Shown: in pieces, positions 46,452 through 55,774 of the stretch
Position numbering within the stretch: position 1 is the first letter of the stretch
Layout of the letters: every line of letters begins with the position of its first letter
DNA from: Vibrio nigripulchritudo ATCC 27043
Lineage (GTDB): Bacteria; Pseudomonadota; Gammaproteobacteria; Enterobacterales; Vibrionaceae
Length of the DNA: 64,000 bases
Assembly (NCBI RefSeq): GCF_000222685.1
Contig: NZ_AFWJ01000311.1
Coordinates: forward strand, 30,763-94,762
Reading direction: 5' to 3'
Notes under the pieces: generated by a model
Databases searched by the model: none
What the model was told of the DNA's origin: nothing
Seen by the model: only the letters and a program-made list of their open reading frames with translations
Translations under genes and position numbers: made by a program

Positions 46452-47798
46452 ATGAAAGTTTTGATTATTGAAGACTGCCTGACCACGCAACTGGCTATGA
46501 CGCGAATGTTGGTAAAGATTGGTTTGAAAGAAAACAATATCACTTTCAGCTCAAATGCTGAAAAAGGTATCTGGCTTATCAGCCAACGTGAATTCGACCT
46601 TGTCTTCATCGACCAGAATTTGGGGCAAGGAAGTACTGGTCTGGACTTGCTAGAAGCCGTGCGTATACAAAATTTGCTTCCCGACACCACCACTCTTATC
46701 GCACTTTCTTCAGATTCAACTCATTATGTTAAAGAAAGCTTTCTAGATTTTGGGGTACACCAAATCGAACGCAAACCCATTCTGATAGACAGGCTGGATC
46801 GGATCGTTAGCGAGCACTATCAGTTCAAAAAAGCGTTAAACACCGTACTTACCTCATATAAACAGAGCGGTATAAAAGTTGCTGCATCGGGCTTGAAGCT
46901 CGCCAAAACACGCACACACATCCTGCGTATTACCCTTATCCTGGCAAACAAGCTGAAAGAACGAAGGCTATTTAAGCTCGCTTCCAATTTGTGCCAAAAA
47001 GTGAATATGCAGCTCAAGAATCCTGTATTGAGTGCCACAATCCACGACCTCAACTTCGAACATATCTCTCCGAAAGAGAGTTTTGAGTTGGTATCGCAAG
47101 AAGCAGAGCGAATCGAGTTGCCGCAAGAAGTTGCGGACGTATACAGCAAAATGCTGCTCCAACAAAAACACATGCAGCCTCTTAGTAAATCATTGCAGAA
47201 CAACCTTGATAAATACCCAACGTCTTTGATTCGACTTATGCAAAACGTGTGGCTTCATCTGGTTGATCCTGACTGTCCGCAAAGGCAAGCTAAAATTGCT
47301 CAGTCATTTGAAAAGATCGCTCCCACCTCCATCGCACTCGATAGCGATATCAAGATGCTTATCTTATGGGCACTAGAAAAATCAAACCAAGGCGGCGTAA
47401 ACACAATAAAAGAACAATGGGCAAAGTTCCCGACTAAAACCAAAAGATTAGAGTTAGAAAAATCCATATTCGAACTGCTCGCACTTTGGGATCAGGCAAA
47501 CCAATCAGAAAATAAATTGATGGATGAAATTCTTGATATACAAAACCGAGTCGAAAGAATGGCAGGTCAAGCGTTTAGCTTACCTAGAGCAATGCTGTTG
47601 TTGGACGCAGGCAGACGACTAGAGATGGATGAATTCACACAGCAGATGCTGCAAAATGCTATGGGTTTAGCCGCCAAAGAAAACAGCCTGTTGTCACAGT
47701 CCCTTATTCATACCAGCATCAAGCACTTACAGGGCTACAAAAATCAGCAAAGCTTGCACCAACCCCATGAGAATAGTCTTTCCCTAATGGGAGACTAG
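46452..47798 (+). CDS. Response regulator with long helical output region
   Basis: A 448-residue protein. Residues 1-120 are a receiver domain: acidic pair E7-D8, phosphoacceptor D54 in DLVFIDQNLGQGSTG, the switch S/T region LIALSSDST and lysine in IERKPI. Residues about 125-448 are predicted all-helical, without a DNA-binding, GGDEF, EAL or HD-GYP motif; the region resembles degenerate helical repeats. No histidine kinase is nearby. The ATG at 46452 starts the receiver domain exactly, though an upstream ATG at 46395 is in frame and neither has a clear Shine-Dalgarno. It ends 18 nt before smpB. Confidence 0.8.
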   Translation: MKVLIIEDCLTTQLAMTRMLVKIGLKENNITFSSNAEKGIWLISQREFDLVFIDQNLGQGSTGLDLLEAVRIQNLLPDTTTLIALSSDSTHYVKESFLDFGVHQIERKPILIDRLDRIVSEHYQFKKALNTVLTSYKQSGIKVAASGLKLAKTRTHILRITLILANKLKERRLFKLASNLCQKVNMQLKNPVLSATIHDLNFEHISPKESFELVSQEAERIELPQEVADVYSKMLLQQKHMQPLSKSLQNNLDKYPTSLIRLMQNVWLHLVDPDCPQRQAKIAQSFEKIAPTSIALDSDIKMLILWALEKSNQGGVNTIKEQWAKFPTKTKRLELEKSIFELLALWDQANQSENKLMDEILDIQNRVERMAGQAFSLPRAMLLLDAGRRLEMDEFTQQMLQNAMGLAAKENSLLSQSLIHTSIKHLQGYKNQQSLHQPHENSLSLMGD

Positions 47799-47816
47799 GC
47801 ATATAATGCGCCTGTT

Positions 47817-48302
47817 ATGGCAAAGAAAAACTCAAAATCAAAAGCGGGTAGCAATACCATCGCGCAAAACAAACGAGCTCGCCACGAATATTTCATTGAC
47901 GACGAAATCGAAGCTGGTCTTGAACTTCAGGGTTGGGAAGTGAAATCCCTGCGCCAAGGTAAAGCCAACATCGCCGAAAGCTATGTATATATCCGCGATG
48001 GTGAAGCATTCATTAGTGGGATGAGCATCATTCCACTACAACAAGCAAGTACCCACATCGTTGCTAACCCAACACGTGTGCGCAAACTGCTGATGTCTCG
48101 TCGTGAAATCGACAATCTCTTTGGCAGGGTAAACCGTGAAGGCATGACTCTGGTTGCAACCACTATGTATTGGTCCCGTTCTTGGGTAAAAATCAAAGTG
48201 GGTGTCGCCAAGGGTAAAAAACTGCACGACAAACGTACTGATATGAAAGAAAAAGATTGGGCTCGCGATAAAGCTCGAGTTATGAAGAGCAATCTGCGCT
48301 AA
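47817..48302 (+). CDS. smpB: SsrA-binding protein SmpB
   Basis: SmpB binds tmRNA and brings it to stalled ribosomes in trans-translation. The 161-residue protein shows the OB-fold motifs [42 protein letters not shown] and [16 protein letters not shown], and the basic C-terminal tail [22 protein letters not shown]. It lies directly upstream of its partner ssrA. Confidence 0.97.
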   Translation: MAKKNSKSKAGSNTIAQNKRARHEYFIDDEIEAGLELQGWEVKSLRQGKANIAESYVYIRDGEAFISGMSIIPLQQASTHIVANPTRVRKLLMSRREIDNLFGRVNREGMTLVATTMYWSRSWVKIKVGVAKGKKLHDKRTDMKEKDWARDKARVMKSNLR

Positions 48303-48370
48303 TCTTGACCACTTGAGTTGCACAGTGCTAGACACGTTAAGCTTTTCTGGTACTATGCAACCTACACTTT

Positions 48371-48738
48371 GGGGCTGATTTAGGATTCGACGGGAATACT
48401 GCAGTCTGAGGTGCATGCCGAGGTGCGGTAGGCCTCGTAAAAAAGCCGCAAAAAAATAGTCGCAAACGACGAAAACTACGCACTAGCAGCTTAATAACCT
48501 GCTCAGAGCTCTCTCGCCCTAGCTTCCGCACGTAAGACGGGGACCAACGAGAGATCAAACCCAAACGCGCTAGTCCGGATTCTCCCGCCTGAGAGATGAA
48601 CGACGAATTCTAATTCAGGCTAGTCATTCATTAGCGTGTCGGTTCGCAGGTGGGTGGCGAAATTAAAGATCGACTAAGCATGTAGTACCAATGATGAATG
48701 ATTTTCGGACGCGGGTTCAACTCCCGCCAGCTCCACCA
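48371..48738 (+). ncRNA. ssrA: Transfer-messenger RNA (tmRNA)
   Basis: A 368-nt tmRNA. The 5' end GGGGCTGATTTAGGATTCGA and the 3' end with TTCAACTCCCGCCAGCTCCACCA form the tRNA-like part (T-loop GGTTCAACTCC, encoded CCA). The tag frame starts at GCA 48462 and encodes ANDENYALAA before TAATAA (48492-48497), the usual Vibrio tag. Pseudoknot-forming repeats follow. It is next to smpB. In V. cholerae the 3' end of this gene is the VPI-1 attachment site. Confidence 0.97.
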
Positions 48739-48747
48739 AACGTTTGG

Positions 48748-48788
48748 AAAGCCCGCTAGCTCATAGAGTTAGCGGGCTTTTTGTTTCT
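48748..48788 (+). terminator. Terminator after ssrA
   Basis: AAAGCCCGCTAGCTC pairs with GAGTTAGCGGGCTTT (one G-T pair), followed by TTGTTTCTTTT. It begins ten bases after the CCA end. Confidence 0.9.
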
Positions 48789-48992
48789 TTTAAGCTTCAC
48801 CAACTCTTCAAATCACTAACCTGCTTGTTATATCGAAACGTCTGTGTTTTCGACTGTTCCAATCGAGTACTTTTTTTGTAAACACCAAATATGTATTGAT
48901 GAACAACAAACTTCATCTTCCCTACTGTACCCAACCCTGTTATTTGCTATCTTGTAAATAAAACATTAACAACAAGTTACAAGGCAAAATTG

Positions 48993-49838
48993 ATGCGAGT
49001 TTTATTTATGCTGCTGAGTTCGCTTGCCATGCTTTCCTCCGCGTTTGCACAGCAAGAGCCCTACTCCGAAAAAGACATTCTCGATAGGCCTTTGGTGGAA
49101 AGGTATATCTTGGATGAACTGAAGTCCCTTCGACAGGATCAGCAAGATTTAGAAAGGCGCTTGGTGGTGCAAATTACGGACAGGGAATTGGAAGTTGCAG
49201 ATAAGTCGTTGAACTACGCCAACGTCACCGTGACCTACTTTTTCTACATTATTGCAGGTGTCGCGTCACTGATTGCGTTTATCGGCTGGCAGTCGCTTAG
49301 AGAAATCAAATACAACACACGCAAAATGGCTGAAGAACGGCTGGAAAAAATTGCCAGTGAGTACGAGCGAAAATTCGTAGCACTAGAGCGAGACTTGAAG
49401 CGGAAAACGCGCATCATTAGTGAAAACAACAAAGAAATTGAAATCATTAATGAAATCCACAACTTGTGGCTGCGCGCGCAAAGCATGCCGACGGCGGATG
49501 AGCGTATCGATGTCTACGATGAGATCTTGTCTATCCGACCTGGCGATTTGGAAGCTCTTACCTATAAAGCAGATGCTGCGATGGAAATTAAAGAATACCA
49601 CTGGGCACTCAGTTTAAGTAACCGAGTACTAGCGTTGGATGAAACAAATGGTCCAGCACTCTACCAGCGTGCTTGTGCGTATTCGCGTTTAGGGGCGGAA
49701 GAACAAGCGATCGAGGATATCGAACGCGCGATTGAAGCGAGCCCATCTATCCGTGACCTAATTTACAGCGAACCGGACTTGGAAGGCTTACATGGTAACC
49801 CTCGCTTTGAGGCTCTCATTCAACAGGAAGAAGTATAG
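48993..49838 (+). CDS. Membrane-anchored TPR protein, unknown function
   Basis: A 281-residue protein with a signal peptide (MRVLFMLLSSLAMLSSAFA, cut before QQ), a helical segment, one membrane helix (about residues 80-100, TYFFYIIAGVASLIAFIGWQ), a charged coiled coil (105-150) and C-terminal TPR repeats (about 160-265, with PGDLEALTYKADAAMEIKEYHWAL and GPALYQRACAYSRLG). The end DLIYSEPDLEGLHGNPRFEALI is the TPR end-of-group motif. It is the first gene after ssrA. ATG 48993 has AAGG upstream. No function is known to me; scaffolding at the inner membrane is plausible. Confidence 0.7.
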   Translation: MRVLFMLLSSLAMLSSAFAQQEPYSEKDILDRPLVERYILDELKSLRQDQQDLERRLVVQITDRELEVADKSLNYANVTVTYFFYIIAGVASLIAFIGWQSLREIKYNTRKMAEERLEKIASEYERKFVALERDLKRKTRIISENNKEIEIINEIHNLWLRAQSMPTADERIDVYDEILSIRPGDLEALTYKADAAMEIKEYHWALSLSNRVLALDETNGPALYQRACAYSRLGAEEQAIEDIERAIEASPSIRDLIYSEPDLEGLHGNPRFEALIQQEEV

Positions 49839-49935
49839 TACGGTCATCAGGTATTTAGCATTTGTAACCATCTTTCAATTGCATCGCATTTACGATTACT
49901 ATCAAACCTTCTAAGAAGTTCTCTTTGGTAGCTCT

Positions 49936-50637
49936 ATGGCATCTAAAAATAAGCTCGTTCGTTTTAAAAGTATTGAAGTCGAAGATGTTTTTGAAAAGGA
50001 AAGCGAGCTGCTCAAGCAGGTTCAATCTGGTGTGCTTTCGCAAGTTCTAATGCTATGGCAATCCAAGAGCGCTACGCTGGTGTTGCCTTCGGGTAAAAAG
50101 TGGAAAACCTCGGCGGAACTGGAAAACGGGCTCAGTGATCTCGGATGGCGACTGATATCTCGGAAAACAGGCGGCGCTCCAGTCCCACAAATTCCAGGTA
50201 TTATAAACCTATCCCATATCTACCATTGGAATGAAGACTCGCCTTATGACATTCAAATCTCTTATCAGAAATTGTGTTTAGTACTCACCAAGTTCTTTGA
50301 GTCGTTAGGGGTGAAAACAGAAATCCATGCCACTCCAGGTTCTTATTGCGATGGCGATTACAACCTGAACGTAAATGGTAGAAAGAACGTAGGAACCGCT
50401 CAAAGGGTACTGCTGAAAAAAGACGGTGGCAGAGTCGTACTTTCACAAGCCTGTATTTTGATAGATGCCGTGATGGATGAAATCGTTCAGCCCGTGAACC
50501 TGTGTAACCAACTATGCGATCATAGTGACAAAATAGAAGCAGGGGTTCATACGTCATTGTTTGAACATTTAGAGAGCAAACCCAACACAGATACGCTATT
50601 CCAACTTCTTACGGAAGCGTTCTTGAAATACGCATAA
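49936..50637 (+). CDS. Lipoate-protein ligase A-like protein
   Basis: A 233-residue protein with the BPL/LplA-type catalytic fold. RKTGGAPVPQIPGIINLSHIY (76-96) corresponds to the RRxSGGGAVxHDxGNLN segment, and DYNLNVNGRKNVGTAQRV (141-158) to the loop with the catalytic lysine (K150). The RRxSGGG motif is altered (GGAP) and no accessory C-terminal domain of LplA is present, so ligase activity is not assured; octanoyl/lipoyl transfer or a related acyl use is possible. It is flanked by a TPR gene and the T6SS module, and no lipoyl-domain substrate is nearby. Confidence 0.7.
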   Translation: MASKNKLVRFKSIEVEDVFEKESELLKQVQSGVLSQVLMLWQSKSATLVLPSGKKWKTSAELENGLSDLGWRLISRKTGGAPVPQIPGIINLSHIYHWNEDSPYDIQISYQKLCLVLTKFFESLGVKTEIHATPGSYCDGDYNLNVNGRKNVGTAQRVLLKKDGGRVVLSQACILIDAVMDEIVQPVNLCNQLCDHSDKIEAGVHTSLFEHLESKPNTDTLFQLLTEAFLKYA

Positions 50638-50682
50638 CTGGGTAATGGGGTTTGTATTTGGTTTTGCTAGATAAATAGAGTT

Positions 50683-50705
50683 AAGCGCCTATGTTAGGCG
50701 CTTTA
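50683..50705. terminator. Hairpin between the ligase-like gene and the Sel1 gene
   Basis: AAGCGCCTA pairs with TAGGCGCTT around a three-base loop, with AAATTAAAA on the right. It is short but lies exactly between the two convergent stops. Confidence 0.6.
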
Positions 50706-50707
50706 AA

Positions 50708-51685
50708 TTAAAACAACTCGATGGAGGTTTCGTCTAGGAATAGGTTAATTTTAATGTCTTTGACAAATTCTTCAGCTTTCTTATCTAGTTCTTCTTGCCT
50801 TTCCAAAGATATAAGTCTTCGCGTGACCATTTCACCATTTTCATCAAATATTGGAAAACCATCAACTTCAACGGATTTTATTAGAAACAAATTGTCACTT
50901 ACCTTACGCCCTCCCAAAAGCTCAACTAACCGATTATAATAGTAGCACATCTCGTTATCTTCAGAGCCACTCTCTTCCAAGTAATACTTTTTAAAAAGAG
51001 ATTTTGCAGCCTTTGGGTAACCCAACTTCAAAGCTTTATATAGCCACTCTTCTGCTTTAAGTGGATCGGTATCTCTAGTTAAGTAATATAGGGAAATCAT
51101 GGCCGGGGCGTAGCCTTTTCTTGCCGCTTCATTTATATATTCGTATGCTTTGTCTTCTGAAACCCAACTGCCAATTCTCATTGCTGCTCGATTGGATCCT
51201 TTTGAAAAAGCTTGGCTATAGATTTCTTCTGATTTATAAGAACGGTAAAAAGGCACAAGTTCCCACCAATAAGGTTTCTTTACTCTCATAGCAAACATGG
51301 CTTTTCCGTTCCCACTTTCAGCTTGAACTTTCCATCCCTCAAATGCCTTATCCGCCCATTTACCATCACAAGGCCACCCTAAATAGTCACATGGACTATC
51401 TATGTTTAACTCTTTACCAGCGAGAATTGCCATTGCCCATGGGCTACCCATTTCTGCTGCTTTTAAAAACGAATCTCCCGCCTCAAAGTGCTCACCATTT
51501 TTGTATTGAACCACCCCGAGCCAATAGGTGGCGTAAGCGCTGCCTTGTCGGGATTCCTCTAAGAGTATTTCTTGTGCTTGCGTGTACTCTTTTTGATTAA
51601 AAAGGCGAATTCCTTGTTCGATAGAATTGCTAGCCCAGGCAAATGGGGCTAAGACCATAGAAATTTGTAGGAAAACAATCTTCAT
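50708..51685 (-). CDS. Secreted Sel1-repeat protein, candidate T6SS immunity protein
   Basis: A 325-residue protein: signal peptide MKIVFLQISMVLAPFAWA, then Sel1-like repeats (about 20-270, for example YTQAQEILLEESRQGSAYATYWLG, AAEMGSPWAMAILAG, AARKGYAPAMISLYYL, YKALKLGYPKAAKSLFKKYY). The last 60 residues have no repeat. The start at 51685 is 4 nt after the effector stop, so the genes are coupled. Proteins directly after a T6SS toxin are normally its immunity partner, and a signal peptide would place this one in the periplasm, hinting that the toxin acts there or in the membrane. That is inference from position. Confidence 0.65.
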   Translation of the reverse strand: MKIVFLQISMVLAPFAWASNSIEQGIRLFNQKEYTQAQEILLEESRQGSAYATYWLGVVQYKNGEHFEAGDSFLKAAEMGSPWAMAILAGKELNIDSPCDYLGWPCDGKWADKAFEGWKVQAESGNGKAMFAMRVKKPYWWELVPFYRSYKSEEIYSQAFSKGSNRAAMRIGSWVSEDKAYEYINEAARKGYAPAMISLYYLTRDTDPLKAEEWLYKALKLGYPKAAKSLFKKYYLEESGSEDNEMCYYYNRLVELLGGRKVSDNLFLIKSVEVDGFPIFDENGEMVTRRLISLERQEELDKKAEEFVKDIKINLFLDETSIELF

Positions 51686-51689
51686 TGCT

Positions 51690-54600
51690 TTACAACCATT
51701 TAACACTTCGATACCCCATTTCCCTAAGTTTATTTTTGTTAGACTTATTTGCAGTAATATATTCCATTTGTGTATTTGGACCGCCACGGCCATTATACTT
51801 AGGTTTTTCCATAATCTGATTACGTCTAGTTAAAGACATAAGATACTTATTTATGGTCTTCAGCTGTTCATTAATGGTTCCCATATAGTCTGTACCTCCA
51901 CTATCAGCATTATTATTACTTTCATAAAAATCATTGACTGCCTTAACAAAAAACAACCTTAACCTGATAACATTGTTGGCATAGCGTTGCCATTTTTCGT
52001 TTTCATTTAGTTCCGTTGGCTTATGTAATTCTATTCTTTGCACAGTATTCTCAAATCGCTTTATCTGCTGTAAATTTGGACTTTCACCACCTAACCACTC
52101 TAGGATTTTGTTGATTGCAAAACGTTGGTTTTGGTTTCTTCGAGCTATTTTATCTCTATTTTCTTTTTGGTAATCAAATATTGCGATATCTGGTATAGGT
52201 GTATAGTTAATTAGCACTGTAAGTACCTTTGCCAATGTTTCCGCTGGCATATTTCTTATCCATCCCCCATTCTTCATCTGATTTTCTTCTGAGAGAATAA
52301 AGTTAGCCACGAAAGATGCCGTGTCTTTTTCTGTCGCAACTTTTTCCATACTCAATATCATCTTATAAGGCAGTAAGAGGACTTGAGCTATGGTCAGCCC
52401 GTATGCCATCGCCACGGTAATGACAATATTGAACACAGCAAAAGTGTCAAGCTCTCCATCTAGGGGTTCTGAAAAAAAGCGAAACTTTGAAAACCCAGGC
52501 TCCTGCATAACATCTAATAAAGCAGAGAAGAATTCATCTGCCGCTTCTATGTTTATTTCCGACGCGATTTTCCCGCCTATTCCTACAGCCTTAGTTGCCT
52601 GAACATTGGTAACAAATATCAGTCTACCGCTATGCAATGTGACATGAAGCATAAATTCATAGCCGTAACCAAAGGTTAATCGCGCTCCCACTCCAATATT
52701 GAAAAGGTTCAGTACTTTTTTGCTATTGTTGGGCTTCCAGAGAAAGTTCGCCTTTACACTTCCGCCAACTTCTATTCCGGCAAATGCCTTGGCACTTACT
52801 GCGGCACCAGCCGCAAATTTTGCGTTACCATCATTGTTACTATTGCCAACCTCAGTCACCGTATAATCGTCGTAATCATCTTCCTTATCGACCATGCCTC
52901 TGACACCCAAACCGCGCTCATTGGTGTTACCTATGTATATTCCGTTAGCGATCTGGATACTGGCAGCAATTGCACCAAAAACTTTACCACTTATCAAAAG
53001 CTGTGCACCACCAAGCTTTTTAATCTCGTTTACAACAGAAATAGTACCATCTGATTTTTCAACTTTCTTAATATAGGGGATTTCGAGTTCAAGGAACTCT
53101 GTTTTGCTTGGTATGAAAAAATCAAATGAGTTCTGAGCCGTTGCTAAATCATAGCCGACTTTAATATCAGCATTTGCAAGAATGTGGTCTTTGTTGAAGT
53201 TGCCCTGTGTAACTCCCACAGAAGCTTCAGAAACGTAACGCATGAATTGCGCTTCACCACTTGTATTCAGCTCCCCTTTAATTCCAAATAAATCTGTTTT
53301 TTCTGTTTTCCACGGGAATGGGATAGATTTTACCCAATCATCATCTCCAATATAGGCATTACTCTCCATGAACTTCCACTCTGCAAATTTATACTCCCTG
53401 TTTTTAGCTATTTGTTTCAGCAGATTTTCTGGAACTTTTCCTATAGCGCCATCTCCCGCAACATGGCTGTAACTCGAAAAGCTTATCAGTTTTGAACAGA
53501 ATTTATTTTTGGAAGCGCTTTCACTCAATACTGGGTTGTTGGATAGAATATATATCCGCTTTTCAGGGTCACTCGCTAAAGAGCATTCAACAATATGAAT
53601 CATCTCCTCAGCCCTCTTTGCAATGATGACCTTGTCTAAGTTTTTTGGTTTCCATTTTTTTTCATCAAATACTATTGGGTATGGGCTGTATTTTTTCGAT
53701 GTATCTTCCTTTAAATCATTCGGTCCAAGAAATATGCTATGGTCTAGATCTTTGCGAACGCCTCTTATTACTTTATGTTTTAGTTCTTTTAATCTTTTTG
53801 AAGCCTTCTCAGAGTAAGTTACAATTGAATTAATGTATTTTGAGAATTCTTCATTTCCCTCAACAAAATCGTTAAACGCACCAATCCTATAAGAAACCTC
53901 TTTTAAAATAGATATCCTTAGAACATACGCTGGGTAATAGCCTAATGTTTTGATGTTAATCTTTTCTAGTAATATTATTATTTCTTTAACGCTTATTTTT
54001 TCTTTACATAGCTTTTCGACTAAAAATGAAACTTCATCTTTTCCATTGAATAAATCACTTCCATTTAAACATTGTTCTTTGAATACAAAATTTAATTTAT
54101 TTAATTTATAAAGAATCGGAAAGAATGCACGATAGACTATATTTCTATAATCTCTTAGAAAGTCTTCAACATCTTGTTTAGGGTGTTTATTTTTCAATAT
54201 TTTGGTAACAGATATAAATTCTCTGTAAAACCGAAATGCGTCATCTAAATCCAGTACAGTTGTAGATTTAGTTATCTCGTCTTTATTTAAGTTATCGATT
54301 ATGCCAGAACGATATCGCCAACTACTCAGTTCTTCTAGCCACTTATCCATGTCTTCGTGGTAATCAAACGTGTAGTATTGATGTCTACTGAACTTATATT
54401 TTATTTTTCTATTGGAAATTTCTGTTTTTTCTGCAGTTTCTATCGCATTATCTTTTAGATCCTCTATATGACTTTCCAGCTGACCTATAGCTTTCTTTTG
54501 CAGTCTTCTTAATGCGTTTAGTGTGGTTACTTCAACAGAGTACACTTTGTCTTTCCTATTGACAAAAGCAGCCCCCGAATACCCTACTGCCATAGCCGTG

Positions 54601-55253
54601 TCAGAATCGCCAAAGAAATCTTTTATAAACTCCTGATCTTTATCGTATCGCTCTTTAATTATCTGTAAACCATCATCTATTCCTGTTAAACCTATAGTTG
54701 CGTCATCATATGGAATTCTAATGATTTCTGTGTCGCTTAAGCTTTTTTCAAGTAAGATTTTCTCAATATTTGCGCGTCTTAAAGCACTTCTTTCTCCGTC
54801 ATTTAAGAAGTATTCATGACTTAATACATTAAATGGCTCTAGCAACCCAAGAGAGGCGAGCCCTTTAACCGTTTCTTCTCTTGTCCCCTTGATTTTATCT
54901 GCACATTTTTTCGCCTCACTAATAACACACTCTTTTGCGTTCTTATCTAGCAAAATATACTGACTTTTTTTGGTGGTTGGATTTTCAAGAACATATAAAG
55001 CATCTATGAATTCCGGTCGCTCACATTGAGCAGCAACAAGCTTATCGTCGGGTAATTCTTGGGGTACTTCTTTATCATTTTCGTTTATTTTTTCAGAAAC
55101 TGGTGGAATTAGCTTACCGTCTGATCGACATTGACCAATATCACTTAAATTCAAGGTACTTAGTGCATCAATAGCGGCTTTATCTGTCTGTAGTTCTTTC
55201 GTTGCCTCAGAAATCGCATCTCCGCGTTGTATTATATATTTGCCAATTCTCAT
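51690..55253 (-). CDS. Putative type VI secretion effector with LysM-like N-terminus
   Basis: A 1187-residue protein after PAAR and DUF4123 genes. Residues 5-50 resemble a LysM motif (YIIQRGDAISEATKELQ, ending GKLIPP). Residues about 60-670 have no motif I know. Residues 690-900 form a Gly/Ala-rich beta region (AAVSAKAFAGIEVGGSVKAN, then LTFGYGYEFMLHVTLHSGRLIF), similar in pattern to a module I recall from other large LysM-headed T6SS proteins. A hydrophobic stretch lies at 938-966 and a charged helical tail to the end. I see no catalytic motif of a lipase, nuclease or amidase; membrane attack is a possibility. The gene is visibly more AT-rich than its neighbours. Confidence 0.6.
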   Translation of the reverse strand: MRIGKYIIQRGDAISEATKELQTDKAAIDALSTLNLSDIGQCRSDGKLIPPVSEKINENDKEVPQELPDDKLVAAQCERPEFIDALYVLENPTTKKSQYILLDKNAKECVISEAKKCADKIKGTREETVKGLASLGLLEPFNVLSHEYFLNDGERSALRRANIEKILLEKSLSDTEIIRIPYDDATIGLTGIDDGLQIIKERYDKDQEFIKDFFGDSDTAMAVGYSGAAFVNRKDKVYSVEVTTLNALRRLQKKAIGQLESHIEDLKDNAIETAEKTEISNRKIKYKFSRHQYYTFDYHEDMDKWLEELSSWRYRSGIIDNLNKDEITKSTTVLDLDDAFRFYREFISVTKILKNKHPKQDVEDFLRDYRNIVYRAFFPILYKLNKLNFVFKEQCLNGSDLFNGKDEVSFLVEKLCKEKISVKEIIILLEKINIKTLGYYPAYVLRISILKEVSYRIGAFNDFVEGNEEFSKYINSIVTYSEKASKRLKELKHKVIRGVRKDLDHSIFLGPNDLKEDTSKKYSPYPIVFDEKKWKPKNLDKVIIAKRAEEMIHIVECSLASDPEKRIYILSNNPVLSESASKNKFCSKLISFSSYSHVAGDGAIGKVPENLLKQIAKNREYKFAEWKFMESNAYIGDDDWVKSIPFPWKTEKTDLFGIKGELNTSGEAQFMRYVSEASVGVTQGNFNKDHILANADIKVGYDLATAQNSFDFFIPSKTEFLELEIPYIKKVEKSDGTISVVNEIKKLGGAQLLISGKVFGAIAASIQIANGIYIGNTNERGLGVRGMVDKEDDYDDYTVTEVGNSNNDGNAKFAAGAAVSAKAFAGIEVGGSVKANFLWKPNNSKKVLNLFNIGVGARLTFGYGYEFMLHVTLHSGRLIFVTNVQATKAVGIGGKIASEINIEAADEFFSALLDVMQEPGFSKFRFFSEPLDGELDTFAVFNIVITVAMAYGLTIAQVLLLPYKMILSMEKVATEKDTASFVANFILSEENQMKNGGWIRNMPAETLAKVLTVLINYTPIPDIAIFDYQKENRDKIARRNQNQRFAINKILEWLGGESPNLQQIKRFENTVQRIELHKPTELNENEKWQRYANNVIRLRLFFVKAVNDFYESNNNADSGGTDYMGTINEQLKTINKYLMSLTRRNQIMEKPKYNGRGGPNTQMEYITANKSNKNKLREMGYRSVKWL

Positions 55254-55774
55254 GACATCATTTCCTTAACTAAGTTAGTCCCAAGAATTAAATGGGGGTT
55301 ATTCACATCAGGAGTATTGTTTCTCAGCCTCTGTGCTTTTTTATTTATTGATGCTGGGGGAGATATATAGAGTGACGAAGCGGATCCTAATAAGCTAGAT
55401 ACACTTTTTTCATTAAGAAAGGGTAAGCACTTGGATATAGTCTTGGGAGAATAAAATCTGAAGAAAAACCAACGTTGGTCTTCACTGTATACAGTGATAT
55501 TACGCTGTAATGTATCAAGAATATCCTGTTTCATCGTTTCTGCAGGAAACTCAAAAACCACACCACTGCTTGCCCACATATCATCGGAAAGCCATTTCTC
55601 CCATAATTTGTCTTTAGGTTTTACTTCAACCCAAATAGGGCTTTTATCTAGCTGAGGCATCCAGTGCGTGCCCTGATACAGAAGCCCCCACTGTTCCTCA
55701 TTCAATGTTCTAACTTCTTCCAAATAACCTGTGCGAAGTTCATCAATCACAAGAATGTATTTATGATTCATCAT
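55250..55774 (-). CDS. DUF4123 adaptor (Tap/TEC) protein
   Basis: A 174-residue cytoplasmic protein of DUF4123 type: MMNHKYILVIDELRTGYLEEV, GLLYQGTHWMPQLDKSPIWVEV and RWFFFRFYSPKTISKCLPFL. DUF4123 adaptors load specific effectors onto VgrG or PAAR. ATG 55774 overlaps the PAAR TAA by one base; its TGA overlaps the effector ATG (ATGA, 55250-55253). Order PAAR-adaptor-effector with no gaps strongly supports the role. No VgrG is present in this window. Confidence 0.8.
   Translation of the reverse strand: MMNHKYILVIDELRTGYLEEVRTLNEEQWGLLYQGTHWMPQLDKSPIWVEVKPKDKLWEKWLSDDMWASSGVVFEFPAETMKQDILDTLQRNITVYSEDQRWFFFRFYSPKTISKCLPFLNEKSVSSLLGSASSLYISPPASINKKAQRLRNNTPDVNNPHLILGTNLVKEMMS

Noticed and set aside
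48371-48738. Duplicate of the ssrA 3' end as an attachment-site pair
   Set aside because: I found no second copy of the terminal tmRNA sequence and no integrase within the window.
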